Source: Thermofilum uzonense (lineage in GTDB: Archaea; Thermoproteota; Thermoprotei; Thermofilales; Thermofilaceae). From it: a stretch of 64,000 nucleotides of DNA. This document shows positions 17,132 through 26,683 of the stretch, piece by piece. Location of the stretch: NCBI RefSeq assembly GCF_000993805.1, contig NZ_CP009961.1, forward strand, positions 1,512,453 to 1,576,452, written 5' to 3'. The position numbers and the translations under genes were made by a program. Below the pieces are notes generated by a model. That model worked only from the letters and a program-made list of their open reading frames with translations. It was not told the origin of the DNA and ran no database searches. How positions within the stretch are numbered: the stretch's first letter is position 1; each line of letters begins with the position of its first letter.

Positions 17132-18113
17132 TCTTTTCCTCAATTGCTTCCTCGATAGCCTCGATTAGTTTCTCTAGGTTCTGCTTTTTCTCGGCGGATA
17201 TACCGATAAACTCCAGGTTTTGGAAGACTTGCCTAAATCTAGTAAGATGTTCATCGTTAGCAGCATCTATCTTGTTTAGGACTATTATTTGTCTGATATG
17301 GGGAAAGTTTCCTGCTATGCCTGTGTAAACAGCCCTCTGATATTCTAGTGGGAATCCACACATCTCCGTAGGATCCACTACGAACAGTATGAGCTTGGAT
17401 ATGTGTCGGATTGCGAGTACGGCCTGGAGCTCTATCCTGTTCTTCTCTTCGAGAGGCGTGTCCAGTAAACCAGGGGTATCTAATAGTTGAACCCTGGACC
17501 ATTTGAGGTCAAGAATGCCGACTTGTAATTCTTTCGTGGTAAACGGGTACGGGCTGACCTTTGGCTTGGCATTCGTGAGTGCCCTCAGGAGGGTTGATTT
17601 TCCAACGTTGGGTGCTCCCGCTATCACTACTGATGGGATCTCAGTGTCGATCTCTGGGAGCTTTAGGAAGGCTTCCTGGACGTTTCTTACTGTGGAGAAA
17701 CAGTTTTCCAAGCTTTTCAAGACAGATAGTGTTCGTCCAAAGAACGCCCGTCTCGCCTTGACTGCCTCGGCTTGACTTGCGGAGGATTTTATCCTCCTTT
17801 TTGACTCAGAGTAGATTTTCCTAATGATTTTTCTGGCAGAGGCAAGCTTTGCTGCACATTTCTTATACTCATTGGGATCCACACTCAGAAGTAGAAGATC
17901 ACGGAAGAGTGGGTGAAGGTCGTCGAGATAGGGACTGGTCTCTACTATTGCCCTGAGACGTGTGTCTACAACCTTAAAAGATCTTTCTATGCATCGTTGA
18001 GCGTCGAGTCTCATTCTCTCGAGTTTTTCCACCCGGGGCGGAGGTGGTCGTCTCTTGCAAGCCTCAACGGCTCTTTCGAAGAGGTCTTTAGGCTCACGGT
18101 AAGCTAGTACCAT
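17118..18113 (-). CDS. Nog1-like Obg-family GTPase
   Basis: The protein has about 331 residues. GTPase motifs are G1 AGAPNVGKSTLLRAL, G2/switch SPYPFTTKELQVG, G3 LLDTPGLLDTPLEEKNRIE, G4 VLNKIDAA and G5 GISAEK. The helical N-terminal half (1-160) matches the Nog1 helical bundle. Nog1 proteins act in large-subunit maturation. The ATG at 18113 (MVLAYREP) is preferred over an upstream GTG at 18149, which lies nearer the fibrillarin stop. The neighbours (fibrillarin, Nop5) also act in RNA or ribosome maturation. Confidence 0.9.
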   Translation of the reverse strand: MVLAYREPKDLFERAVEACKRRPPPPRVEKLERMRLDAQRCIERSFKVVDTRLRAIVETSPYLDDLHPLFRDLLLLSVDPNEYKKCAAKLASARKIIRKIYSESKRRIKSSASQAEAVKARRAFFGRTLSVLKSLENCFSTVRNVQEAFLKLPEIDTEIPSVVIAGAPNVGKSTLLRALTNAKPKVSPYPFTTKELQVGILDLKWSRVQLLDTPGLLDTPLEEKNRIELQAVLAIRHISKLILFVVDPTEMCGFPLEYQRAVYTGIAGNFPHIRQIIVLNKIDAANDEHLTRFRQVFQNLEFIGISAEKKQNLEKLIEAIEEAIEEKTRKV

Positions 18114-18194
18114 TTTTTTCTTTTGTAGTTCAATATTCAAAATGATCACATGAGCAGAGTTATTATGGTGGTGGAAAATGATGCTTTCTGTAGG

Positions 18195-18896
18195 CTATTC
18201 TTTCTGAGCCACTATGAATGCATGGGCCTCGTCGTAAGGTTCTAGGTGTAGCGACTCCTGCACTTTATACCCGCGCTGTTCAAGATGCTCCATTTCTTTC
18301 TTGTATGTCTCGGATGGAGCTTTAGTTACGTCGATGCTCATGGCCTTGATCGCCATCATTATCCATCCGCCCTTTTTCAAAAACATGTCAGCATTGTCTG
18401 CCACGTACTTACTCTGGAATGGCTGCGCTATGTCCGCGTAGATGACGTCTACTGACTCAACTATGTGCGCGTACTTTGAGGGGAACCTTGCATCAGCTAG
18501 TAGAGGGATCACATTCATCCTGTGATTGGCTACTTTCTCGATAAATTCTCTCATGACGCGGGGGGCGAACTCGACGCCATAGAGGATACCTTTCGGGCCT
18601 ACAATATCGGAGACATGACTGGGGGTGGTTCCCGAGGCGACTCCTAGGTAGAGAACCTTTGTACCTGGCCGAATGGGATTGATTTTCAGTCCCTTTGATA
18701 TGGCACCCGCTAGCTTGCTCCTGTATGGATTCCATATCCTATACTCTTTTCCCTCTAGGACAATTAACTGTTCCCCATAAACCTTTATCCCTGGTGCCAG
18801 GTTTACCGTTGCCAATCTTTCACTTCCGTCCTCGAAAGACACGACGTAGACAGCCGGGAAACTCGTATGTTCCTGAACACTTATAGCTCTAATCAT
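18195..18896 (-). CDS. flpA: Fibrillarin (rRNA/tRNA 2'-O-methyltransferase)
   Basis: The protein has 233 residues. The N-terminal domain (1-60) carries [15 protein letters not shown]. The SAM-binding region has [18 protein letters not shown], followed by [31 protein letters not shown], and [13 protein letters not shown] with the catalytic Lys. It methylates the 2'-OH of rRNA and tRNA sites selected by C/D box sRNAs, in a complex with Nop5 and L7Ae. Its ATG overlaps the stop of nop5 by 4 bases, the usual archaeal nop5-flpA operon. Confidence 0.96.
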   Translation of the reverse strand: MIRAISVQEHTSFPAVYVVSFEDGSERLATVNLAPGIKVYGEQLIVLEGKEYRIWNPYRSKLAGAISKGLKINPIRPGTKVLYLGVASGTTPSHVSDIVGPKGILYGVEFAPRVMREFIEKVANHRMNVIPLLADARFPSKYAHIVESVDVIYADIAQPFQSKYVADNADMFLKKGGWIMMAIKAMSIDVTKAPSETYKKEMEHLEQRGYKVQESLHLEPYDEAHAFIVAQKE

Positions 18897-20125
18897 CTCC
18901 TATCACCTTTCCAATGTTTTTTACCCTTTTTAACCCTTCTAGGCTTCTCGCTCTCCTTCTTTAAAGGAGGTTTCTCGTAAAGTTTCTTTATCTCATCGAC
19001 TCTCTTCTCTAAATCTTCTCGAAGCTCATCGGCTCGATACTCGCCTGAGAATGCATCAATACGTGCTGCTATCGCCAGCTTCGCAGCTAGTGCTCTTGCG
19101 ATTTTTCCTCTTTGCCATCGGGGCGATTTGTGAATTAAGGGGTGCTGGAATATCACGCCGTGCTTTGGAGGCTTGGCGCCGTATCTGAGTGCCCTGAAAA
19201 GCGCCTTCTCTGCGCCTAGAACCTGTATCGTGCTGGCAGGCAGTTTGGCTAGTTTTTCTAGCCCACCAGCAAGTGCGATGAGCCTGGCACCCAGTAGCGA
19301 GCCTACGAGTCCCCTTACGTTTGGAGCAACCTCGTACATTGCCTCGTCAATATACTTTTCAAGGCTTCGTCTTACGATGTAGAGGCGAAGACCAGTATCT
19401 GAGATCAGCCTGATGGCCTCAAGGTCGAATTCGGTGAGATCCGCGCCCATGCTTTTGCTTGCCGCGTCGACGATCTTATTTGCAAGTTCTTCCTTAATAC
19501 CAAGCTTGACTAGTGATTCCTTGGTAATTTTTTCTCTAAAGCCAGCATTACTGACTATTTTGAAGTAGTCCTCGTGTTCCTCAACCAATGAATCTAACTC
19601 GGGGAAGTGTAAGCTATACCATTCTCTTACTCTCGACGCGAAGAGGTTTATCGTCTTGTTTACATCGTCGAGGGCGTTAATGGCCTGGGCTATGGATAGG
19701 TCTCTCTTTTCGGCTACCTCTTTTACTTTTAGCCTAGCAAGATGTAGGGCTGCATCGCGTAGAATCTTGTAGTACTCGTCCTCCTTTATTCCTAGCGTTT
19801 TCTCGACGAGAACAACAATTTTTTCTCGTGCTCTCGCGAAAACAGTGTTGTTGGGGGAGTGCTCCACCTTAATATTCCGTAAATTCGAGGAGAGAAACCG
19901 TCCAAGATCTTCGTCTTCGACTATTATCGTATCACCAGTTTTCGTTGATTCCATGATGAACTTGAGAGCGTTTTCAGATAGCCTCCCTTGTTCTAGTTCG
20001 TATAAGTAGTTTGCAATAGAGGCCAAATCGGGGGCTTGGTACATCTGATAATATTTAATTGGCTCCGCGTTCTCATTGAGTAAGTAGAGGGCGAAGGGCG
20101 ATGGAAATAGATACAGTACAGACAT
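18893..20125 (-). CDS. nop5: Nop5 (Nop56/58) C/D RNP protein
   Basis: The protein has about 410 residues from the ATG at 20125. The N-terminal fibrillarin-binding domain is followed by a coiled-coil (about 130-250) and the NOP domain: [20 protein letters not shown], then [20 protein letters not shown], then the RNP-binding region [20 protein letters not shown]. The tail is strongly basic ([13 protein letters not shown]). It is the scaffold of the C/D box sRNP. The gene order nop5-flpA with a 4-base overlap is conserved in archaea. Confidence 0.95.
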   Translation of the reverse strand: MSVLYLFPSPFALYLLNENAEPIKYYQMYQAPDLASIANYLYELEQGRLSENALKFIMESTKTGDTIIVEDEDLGRFLSSNLRNIKVEHSPNNTVFARAREKIVVLVEKTLGIKEDEYYKILRDAALHLARLKVKEVAEKRDLSIAQAINALDDVNKTINLFASRVREWYSLHFPELDSLVEEHEDYFKIVSNAGFREKITKESLVKLGIKEELANKIVDAASKSMGADLTEFDLEAIRLISDTGLRLYIVRRSLEKYIDEAMYEVAPNVRGLVGSLLGARLIALAGGLEKLAKLPASTIQVLGAEKALFRALRYGAKPPKHGVIFQHPLIHKSPRWQRGKIARALAAKLAIAARIDAFSGEYRADELREDLEKRVDEIKKLYEKPPLKKESEKPRRVKKGKKHWKGDRR

Positions 20126-20369
20126 ATCTACCACTTTAGATTTGTTTTGGTCTCAAATATAAACCTCTCCCGAGTTTAAAGTTACGTAAATGATCTCTAG
20201 GGAATGCTTACTTCTCTTTAATTATATTTCATTAAGAGACAAAGACATGCTTTGATCCATGTAACGTTGTAAAAGTGATTGGGCGGGTATTCCTGTATAT
20301 TTGGAGAGCCTGTAGTCCTTCGGCGAAAATCTTAAAGTAGTGAATGCTCTTTACTTAGGAGAAGTTTTC

Positions 20370-20651
20370 ATGAGGCCTCTAGGGAAAGTTAGACTTTATA
20401 CTCGTGCTAAGAATCTCCTGGTTGAGGCGCAGGAGGTTCCGGAGATAGGGGAGCGTGTCTTTGACGAGAAAATGGCGCAGATAGGATATATATACGATAT
20501 TATAGGTCCGGTGAATTCTCCCTATGTCTTGGTCAAGGTTGATGAGAGTCGATGGAAGCCTGAGGCATTTATAGGGAAGATTCTTTATTGGAAGGGGACG
20601 CCCCGAGGCGCAAGGAAGGTTAGGAAGGGGGGAGGCGGTGGTCGACGTTAA
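20370..20651 (+). CDS. gar1: H/ACA RNP protein Gar1
   Basis: The protein has about 93 residues from the ATG at 20370, which has AGGAG at 20357-20361 (eight bases upstream). The core is GKVRLYTRAKNLLVEAQEVP, then GERVFDEKMAQIGYIYDIIG, VLVKVDE, and a Gly/Arg-rich tail (RKGGGGGRR), all typical of Gar1. It is part of the H/ACA guide RNP that makes pseudouridines with Cbf5, Nop10 and L7Ae. The last 14 bases overlap the GTG start of tfb; gar1-tfb is a frequent archaeal pair. Confidence 0.93.
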   Translation: MRPLGKVRLYTRAKNLLVEAQEVPEIGERVFDEKMAQIGYIYDIIGPVNSPYVLVKVDESRWKPEAFIGKILYWKGTPRGARKVRKGGGGGRR

Positions 20652-21516
20652 GTGTCCCTCTTGTGGATCAACCAAGCCGCCTGTCTTTAACCCTGATTCT
20701 GGGGAATATATATGCCCTGATTGTGGATATATTTACGGTCCAGTCTGGGAGCCATTTATCCCAAGGTCGAAGGACGAGTACAGGATGAAAGTTCACAGCG
20801 AGAAAATGTCGCGGAACCCTGACACTACGCCTAAATCACTCATTAAAAAATATCCCCTAGGACGGAGGTTACTGAAGCAGGATGAGGCTAGAGTTGTTAG
20901 GTATGATATGTATCTCTCGAGCGTTCAGCGCACGTATAATGTGCCCGAGTATGTTATAGAAGAGGTCCGGAAGCTTTTTCAAAAACTACAAGAGGGAAGG
21001 GTTTTGAAGGGTAGAAGCCATAAGCTCGTGATAGCAACGCTCCTATATGTTGTCTCGAAAAAATACCCAAACGTTAAGGTCACTAGAGAAACGCTTGAGA
21101 AAATATCCGAGTCGGACATTACGAGGATTTACAGGTTTTATAGGTTTCTCGTAAGAGAAGGCTATATTGATTCGCCGAAGCCCTCAACTCCTAGGAAGCC
21201 TGGGCACTATTTGCCAGAGATAACTAGTCGAATAGAACAAGAGTTAAAGAGCTCGCCGGAGAAAGGTAAGGTTCTAACGTTTTTTCACAGAATCCCTCAA
21301 AACCTACTGCTCAAGGCCTCGGAGGAGTTTTCAAAGTATCTTCAGGGAACTAAGCCTAACGGTTTGGCAGCCGCAACTATCTACTTTTTCTTGCGTGTAA
21401 CCGGGATCAGGCTTAACCAGGATGTAATAGCTAATATTGCGGAGGTCTCGCCTTTAACGGTGAGAAGGATTATTAAAGAAATTACAAACTCCACGGATAT
21501 TGTTCTAAAGATATAA
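20638..21516 (+). CDS. tfb: Transcription initiation factor B (TFB)
   Basis: The protein has 292 residues. The N-terminal zinc ribbon (CPSC near 5-8 and CPDC near 26-29) is followed by the B-reader/linker (about 40-75) and two cyclin-like repeats (about 95-190 and 205-292), the second with GLAAATIYFFLRVTGIRLNQ and a recognition-helix-like EVSPLTVRRIIKEI. TFB recruits RNA polymerase to TBP-bound promoters. The cyclin repeats are more divergent than usual, so it may be one of several TFB paralogues. It starts with a GTG inside gar1. Confidence 0.9.
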   Translation: MVDVKCPSCGSTKPPVFNPDSGEYICPDCGYIYGPVWEPFIPRSKDEYRMKVHSEKMSRNPDTTPKSLIKKYPLGRRLLKQDEARVVRYDMYLSSVQRTYNVPEYVIEEVRKLFQKLQEGRVLKGRSHKLVIATLLYVVSKKYPNVKVTRETLEKISESDITRIYRFYRFLVREGYIDSPKPSTPRKPGHYLPEITSRIEQELKSSPEKGKVLTFFHRIPQNLLLKASEEFSKYLQGTKPNGLAAATIYFFLRVTGIRLNQDVIANIAEVSPLTVRRIIKEITNSTDIVLKI

Positions 21517-21614
21517 GATTACTCCAATGAATAAGTAAAAGTTTTTAAATGTAAAGTTTATATTGGGAATTAAGTTGTGCAAAAATGCTCGTAAAGCGCC
21601 ACAAACCGCAATTT

Positions 21615-21631
21615 CATATGGTGACCATATG
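21615..21631. repeat. 17-bp perfect inverted repeat at a start codon
   Basis: CATATGGT-G-ACCATATG has perfect 8-base arms around one central base. Its last three bases fall in the ATG (21629) of the coiled-coil gene. It could be an operator or an RNA hairpin that hides the start codon. It may also be chance, since the arms contain the self-complementary CATATG. Confidence 0.5.
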
Positions 21632-22585
21632 GCTATAGTTAACGAGGACATTCAGACTTTAAGACAACAGTTCATTGAGTTGCGCAAAAAACTGCAAGAG
21701 TTGAATGAGCGAATTTCTGAGCTGCGTAGCAACCGAGATCTATCAAACTCGGAGGTGAAAAAACTATCCGCTGAGATAAAATCCCTACGCGAACAATTAT
21801 TCCAAATGCGGGATCAAGCGACGCAACTAATTGCAAGGAAAAAAGAGCTTTACGATAAGCTTGTGGCCATCCGTGATGAGAGGCGTAAGCTTATCGAAGA
21901 GCTTAACAAGAGCAGGGAAGACCTGAAAAGATTAAATGCCGAGTACAAGTCGCTACGAAGCTTTCTAGGCTCTAGAACTTACGATGAAGAAGAGCTGAGA
22001 AGCCGAATTGAGCAGCTTGAATGGCAGTACCAGACTATGACTCTGCCGCCCGAGGTCGAGAAGATCCTAATTAACAAGATTAGAAGCCTCGAGTCTATTT
22101 ACGTTAACGTTAAACACCTCAATGAGTTAAGATCGCGCCTCGAGGAAACCAGGCAGAAGATCCCCCAGCTTAAAGATAAAATTTCAAAGTTGTCCCAGGA
22201 ATTAAAACAGGTTGTAGATGAATACCTTAAAGCTAAAGAGGAGGTTCAGAAGCTGAAAACACAGAGGAGCGAGCTCTTCAAGAAAATCCAGGAGCTTAGA
22301 CAACAAAGGGATTCCATTCGCGAAAAGGCCAATGCATATCATCAAGAGCTTATCTCATTACTACAAGAGGAGAAAACTTTACGTGAAGAGCTTGAGAGAG
22401 TATCAGTCCTCTTAAAGGCAAAGGAGTTGTCACAGCATCTGGAAGAGAGGAAAAAGTTGCTTTACGGCAAGGCTCTAGAGGCCTACGAAAAATACCAGAG
22501 GGGAGAGTCTCTAACGTTGGACGAATTCAAGCTGCTTGTCGAGTTTAACATGCTTGGAAAAGAGCTTCAAAAAAGTAATCCCTAA
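21629..22585 (+). CDS. Long coiled-coil protein
   Basis: The protein has about 318 residues, rich in Leu, Glu, Lys and Arg, with continuous heptad-like repeats over residues 5-285 (for example LRKKLQELNERISELRS and ELFKKIQELRQQRDSIREK). There is no membrane segment or enzymatic motif. A predicted box A (AAGTTTTTAAATG, around 21539-21551) would place transcription start after the TTG at 21563, so the ATG at 21629 is preferred. A resemblance to SMC/Rad50-type coiled coils is expected from composition alone. Its function is unknown; it may be structural or a scaffold. Confidence 0.8.
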   Translation: MAIVNEDIQTLRQQFIELRKKLQELNERISELRSNRDLSNSEVKKLSAEIKSLREQLFQMRDQATQLIARKKELYDKLVAIRDERRKLIEELNKSREDLKRLNAEYKSLRSFLGSRTYDEEELRSRIEQLEWQYQTMTLPPEVEKILINKIRSLESIYVNVKHLNELRSRLEETRQKIPQLKDKISKLSQELKQVVDEYLKAKEEVQKLKTQRSELFKKIQELRQQRDSIREKANAYHQELISLLQEEKTLREELERVSVLLKAKELSQHLEERKKLLYGKALEAYEKYQRGESLTLDEFKLLVEFNMLGKELQKSNP

Positions 22586-22620
22586 CAAAAACATTAATTT
22601 CCACAGATAATGCCTATTTT

Positions 22621-23316
22621 GTGAGCTCAACAACCAAGTTACAGATAGCGGTTGACGTCACTGATGAAAAACAGGCTCTAGGGATAGCTGGATTAGTAGA
22701 TACAGCATGCAACCAGGGTCTTTTAGATTGTAAGAGGATCATCCTTGAGGCTGGAACCCCACTGATAAAGATGTACGGTATGAGTATTTTGTCGAGGATG
22801 AAGCTAGCATCTCCGAAAACAAAGCTTATGGCAGACTTAAAGACGGCCGATGTCGGTCGACTTGAGGCGGAACTAGCATACTCTTTTTCCGCGGACAGCG
22901 TTTCTGTTTTAGCAGCGGCACCATTCTCGACAATCAGGTCCGTGTTGATCACGGGGAAGGACTACGGTAGGGGGGTCGTAATTGACTTCCTTGGAGTCTC
23001 TGATCTGAGAGCTAGGTCTAAGAGAATACTAGAAATTGTACACGAGATTAATTTTCCCACCGAGAACCTGGTTTTCGAATTTCACAGAGGGATAGATGAA
23101 GAAAGAGGGATAAGCGTGGAAGAGTTCTTCGGAGAGGTCGCCGACGTGGCTGGGGCTCTTAAAAAAACACTACCCGAGCTTTCAATAGCGGTTGCCGGGG
23201 GAATCACGCCTCAACTAAAACGCGAGATCGAGCAAACGCTCAAGGCCGACATTTATGTTGTAGGTAGATACATAACTTCTAACCCAACCATCGACAAAAT
23301 TCTGGAGTTCTTATAG
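22621..23316 (+). CDS. 3-hexulose-6-phosphate synthase-like (HUMPS/OMPDC superfamily)
   Basis: The protein has 231 residues, starting with GTG. It is a TIM-barrel protein with LQIAVDVTD at the first strand, EAGTPLIKMYG, the catalytic MADLKTAD (DxKxxD), FEFHRGID, and the phosphate-binding loop VAGGITPQ plus YVVGRYITS. EAGTPLI and HRGID favour 3-hexulose-6-phosphate synthase over orotidine-5'-phosphate decarboxylase. In archaea this enzyme, with a PHI isomerase, supplies ribulose 5-phosphate and hence ribose 5-phosphate for Prs. No PHI gene is adjacent. Confidence 0.82.
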   Translation: MSSTTKLQIAVDVTDEKQALGIAGLVDTACNQGLLDCKRIILEAGTPLIKMYGMSILSRMKLASPKTKLMADLKTADVGRLEAELAYSFSADSVSVLAAAPFSTIRSVLITGKDYGRGVVIDFLGVSDLRARSKRILEIVHEINFPTENLVFEFHRGIDEERGISVEEFFGEVADVAGALKKTLPELSIAVAGGITPQLKREIEQTLKADIYVVGRYITSNPTIDKILEFL

Positions 23317-23385
23317 CCTTGAATTCTAATGAAACTTTTTAATTTTTAATCATGTATTTGTCTGGGCTTTCATATTCAATCTCAA

Positions 23386-24168
23386 TCACTCACTTTGAGG
23401 TGTTTCGAAATCTTCTCCACCCATATAGATCTGTTGAAGGTAGAAGTAGACTTCTTCAAAGTTCTCGCTCTTCTTTGCCGACACCATAACCACGGGTATT
23501 ATGGACAGGAACTCTGTTAAAACCCTAACAACACTTCCCGTGAAATGAGCGTCATAGTCTCTGGGAACCTTAGATATCTCAAACTCCAATGTCTCTGGAT
23601 GTGCCAGCCAGTTCAAGATCTTCTCCTTCTCACTGTCGGACAGCAAGTCCATCTTGTTCAATAGCACTATGAGTGGGAGTTTAAACCTGTAGAAAGCTGA
23701 TGCCGCTAGGAATATTTGTGATACGAGGTTATAAGGGTCAATTGATAGTGACGCGTCAAGCAGGAAGGCGACAGCGCAGGCCTTATCCTTCGAGCACAAT
23801 GTGTTGACCATTATGCCTCCGCTCTGCCTAAAAGTGAACACCTCCATTTGTCCCGGTGTATCTATAAGCACATACCCCTCAGCCTCCTCGTCAATGCTTT
23901 TACTAATTTTAGGTAAATGCTCCAGTGATAAATCGGTAGCCGCTATTATGGCGCCGTTAGGGCCAAGCCCATATTCTTCCAGAACATCCCGTACAAACAC
24001 GTATTCACGTACATCGACGTCTGGTACATAATCGAGGTTCTCAACTGCTGGATCTAGGTTGACGGTGGCTGTAGGTACATTGTGGCTCTGAAGCCAGTCT
24101 CGAAAACTTGCCGTGAAGGTCGACTTTCCGGAGCCTGCCGGGCCAATTATGTATACGAGCAGCTTCAT
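23386..24168 (-). CDS. GPN-loop GTPase
   Basis: The protein has about 260 residues from the ATG at 24168, with GAGG six bases upstream. Walker A/G1 is GPAGSGKSTF at 8-17. The GPN insert appears in YGLGPNGAI near 69. The switch region is LIDTPGQMEVF, and the guanine-specificity motif is LLNKMDLLS near 170. GPN GTPases are homodimeric in archaea; eukaryotic relatives assist assembly of RNA polymerase II. The nearby genes for TFE-beta and Rpo11 are on the opposite strand. Confidence 0.92.
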   Translation of the reverse strand: MKLLVYIIGPAGSGKSTFTASFRDWLQSHNVPTATVNLDPAVENLDYVPDVDVREYVFVRDVLEEYGLGPNGAIIAATDLSLEHLPKISKSIDEEAEGYVLIDTPGQMEVFTFRQSGGIMVNTLCSKDKACAVAFLLDASLSIDPYNLVSQIFLAASAFYRFKLPLIVLLNKMDLLSDSEKEKILNWLAHPETLEFEISKVPRDYDAHFTGSVVRVLTEFLSIIPVVMVSAKKSENFEEVYFYLQQIYMGGEDFETPQSE

Positions 24169-24285
24169 GATCCTCAAATAAGATAGACTAGAAGATATGC
24201 ATTAAACATTGCTCTACAAAGCTTTGGGGGATATAACAAGCAATAAATTCATGTTTTCATAAAGATCATTTAGGCGATCGCTCTA

Positions 24286-24702
24286 ATGTCCTCGCGGTCA
24301 AAGATCTCCCTAGCTGAGGAGAACATCGAGAAGCTAGAAGAGTCGTCAGTGCAGTTCGACCTGCTTCTCAAGAAAGTTCTAGAGACTATTGTGAATGAGG
24401 GAGACTCTGGGATCCTTCAAAAAGAGTTGTGGAAGAAGCTTGGCCTTGACAGCAGGAAAGGCCTTAAAATCATCAAACGGCTGGAGGAACAAGGATTGAT
24501 CGAAAGAGAACAGGTAATCCAACGCGGCAGGAAAACTTACATTGTGAGAGCCGCACATAGGGCCAGGAAGGAGATAGAGTTACCAGCCTTTCTCGACGAG
24601 ATACCCTGTTTCTATTGCCCAAACCTCGCAAGATGTGCCAGTGGCGAGGTAGACTTCCTCTCTTGTCCTCTACTAAAAAGGTGGTTGGAAAGTGACCAAT
24701 GA
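24286..24702 (+). CDS. TFE subunit beta-like (RPC34/hRPC39-type) winged-helix Fe-S protein
   Basis: The protein has 138 residues. An N-terminal winged helix (about 25-90: SGILQKELWKKLGLDSRKGL, then IIKRLEEQGLIEREQVIQRG) is followed by a C-terminal Cys cluster CFYCPNLARC-x8-C at about 107-126. This arrangement is that of crenarchaeal TFE-beta, whose cysteines hold a 4Fe-4S cluster and which with TFE-alpha helps promoter opening. A related archaeal Fe-S winged-helix protein is the alternative. Its last 11 bases overlap the thpR start. Confidence 0.75.
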   Translation: MSSRSKISLAEENIEKLEESSVQFDLLLKKVLETIVNEGDSGILQKELWKKLGLDSRKGLKIIKRLEEQGLIEREQVIQRGRKTYIVRAAHRARKEIELPAFLDEIPCFYCPNLARCASGEVDFLSCPLLKRWLESDQ

Positions 24703-25267
24703 GAGAGTCCTAAGGGTCTTTGTAGCCGTTAAGATAACCAACAGTCAAGTGCTAGAAGAGATAAAGAGAGTACAGGAAGACCTAGAGAGAGCTGGTATAA
24801 AAGCGAAAATGGTTGAGCTGGAGAACATGCATATTACTCTACAATTTATAGGTGAAATCCCCCACGAGAAAGTTCTCCTCATACAACGAAATCTTCAAGA
24901 GGTTAAGGCCTCCCCCTTCACGATCGAGTTTGAGGGTTTGGGTGCCTTCCCGAACATACGCAACCCTAGGGTCATATGGGTCGGTGTCAAGAAAGGAGCT
25001 GACGAGCTATCCGCCCTCGCGAGGGCTGTACAGCAAGCCGTAGCCTTATCCCGCATAAGGTTCGAGTCAGAGGAATTCACCCCACACTTGACGATAGCTC
25101 GTGTGAAGGCACCAATAAACAGCGAGGTCAGAAAAATACTAGAGAGTAACGGCTCAACGCATTTCGGTGAACAGGAGGTTCACCAATTCCATCTAATAAA
25201 GAGTACTTTAACTCCTAGGGGTCCCATTTACACAGACCTTGCAGTCTACCCACTGTCTCAAACATGA
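24692..25267 (+). CDS. thpR: RNA 2',3'-cyclic phosphodiesterase (2H superfamily)
   Basis: The protein has 191 residues, starting with GTG at 24692 inside the previous gene. The two catalytic HxT motifs are present: HITLQFIG near 47 and HLTIARV near 131. The 2H fold opens 2',3'-cyclic phosphates and can ligate tRNA halves in vitro (formerly LigT). In archaea it commonly precedes the CCA-adding enzyme, as here with a 15-base gap, which suggests a role in tRNA end processing or repair. Confidence 0.92.
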   Translation: MTNERVLRVFVAVKITNSQVLEEIKRVQEDLERAGIKAKMVELENMHITLQFIGEIPHEKVLLIQRNLQEVKASPFTIEFEGLGAFPNIRNPRVIWVGVKKGADELSALARAVQQAVALSRIRFESEEFTPHLTIARVKAPINSEVRKILESNGSTHFGEQEVHQFHLIKSTLTPRGPIYTDLAVYPLSQT

Positions 25268-25282
25268 ATTAAATGCAAATAA

Positions 25283-26683
25283 ATGAGAGGTATGGCTGAC
25301 AAATCGCTTGAAGTAAACCTGGAGTGTGTCAATGACTACTCGTATCTATATGAACCCACACCTGAACAACGCGAGAATATCGAGAAAATAACCAGAGAGG
25401 TTATCTCGAAAATCAATGAAGTTATCGAAGAGCTAGGGCTTCGAGGAGTGATCCGAGAGGTCTCCGTACAAGGGTCTTTTGCTAGAGACACATGGCTGCC
25501 CGAGGACACTGATGTAGATGTTTTCCTGCTGTTCGATAAGAGCTTCGACTTCGAACAAATGAGGAAGATGACAGAACTGATAAGCGGCAAGGTTGCTGTG
25601 AAGCTGGGAGCTTCTATTGAAACACGTTTTGCCTCTCACCCTTACTATGTCATCGGGTTTAACAGGGTTGAAGTAGAAATAGTCCCGGCATATAAGATAG
25701 AAGACATTAGGGAAATGAGGACGGCTGTGGATAGAACCCCCTTCCACACATCCTACATAACCTCATCCCTTCTTAGGAAACCATGGCTCAAAAAAGAGAT
25801 ACGCGTATTGAAAGTCTTGCTTAAAAGACTTGGAATTTACGGTGCCGAGTTGGAGGTCAGAGGATTCTCAGGCTACTTATCCGAAGTACTGGTGATAGCC
25901 TATGATGGGCTCGTCCCACTTTTGGAAGCCGCGTCGAGGTGGATACCCTGGAAGGTACTTATCCCCCATGATGCTCCCCGGAGCCTGATAGGTACAGCAC
26001 CCCTAATAGTTCTAGATCCGGTTGATTTAAGGCGTAACGCGGCTGCCGCTGTCGGTCTTGAGCAGCTCTCGAAATTCATTGCTTTCTCTAAAATCTTCGT
26101 GGAAAATCCTGAGATTTTGTGCTGCATGCTAGAGGGTAAGAGAGAGGTTCCCGACTATATGTTGGACGAGAACATAATTATTCTCCGCCTATTATCTCAT
26201 CCACCCCTATCCGATGACGCGCTAGCCGGCAAGCTTAGAAGAATTCTTGACTCAACGCGTAACACACTAGAGAGAAACGGGTTCAATGTTCTCAGAGGGC
26301 TTATGGTTCATGCAAGAAGGGATTTCTTTCTCGTATTCCAGCTCGAAACATCTGTTCTGCCTCCTCTTGAAAAGAAGATTGGTCCCCCCGTATGGCATAC
26401 AAACTCTAAAAACTTTCTGAGAAAATGGGCTTCTCATACACCGGCACCCTTCATAGACGGCGACAGATGGGTTGTTATCTCGGAACGAAAAATAAGGAAG
26501 GCCGAGGAAGTGATCATGAACGCGCTGAAAGTATACAAGGGCTTTGAATGGGAGATTATGAGAGGAGAGGAATCCTACTGGAAGATTGCGGAGGATGAAT
26601 ACCGCGAGATAAAAGGAGTCTTAGCGGGGAGCGAGATTTGGATCTACTGCTTGAAGAAATACGTGAGTGGGCACAAATTATAA
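25283..26683 (+). CDS. cca: CCA tRNA nucleotidyltransferase, archaeal class I
   Basis: The protein has 466 residues. The nucleotidyltransferase signature is VQGSFARDTWLPEDTDVDVF (about 58-77), with the GS motif and catalytic DxD. A third carboxylate lies in VEVEIVPAYKI. The central domain has RTPFHTSYI and KKEIRVLKVLLKRLGIYGAE. The large C-terminal body/tail (about 280-466) is typical of class I enzymes. It adds or repairs CCA on tRNA 3' ends; none of the four tRNA genes in this window encodes CCA, so the enzyme is needed. It overlaps the kinase gene by 46 bases. Confidence 0.95.
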   Translation: MRGMADKSLEVNLECVNDYSYLYEPTPEQRENIEKITREVISKINEVIEELGLRGVIREVSVQGSFARDTWLPEDTDVDVFLLFDKSFDFEQMRKMTELISGKVAVKLGASIETRFASHPYYVIGFNRVEVEIVPAYKIEDIREMRTAVDRTPFHTSYITSSLLRKPWLKKEIRVLKVLLKRLGIYGAELEVRGFSGYLSEVLVIAYDGLVPLLEAASRWIPWKVLIPHDAPRSLIGTAPLIVLDPVDLRRNAAAAVGLEQLSKFIAFSKIFVENPEILCCMLEGKREVPDYMLDENIIILRLLSHPPLSDDALAGKLRRILDSTRNTLERNGFNVLRGLMVHARRDFFLVFQLETSVLPPLEKKIGPPVWHTNSKNFLRKWASHTPAPFIDGDRWVVISERKIRKAEEVIMNALKVYKGFEWEIMRGEESYWKIAEDEYREIKGVLAGSEIWIYCLKKYVSGHKL

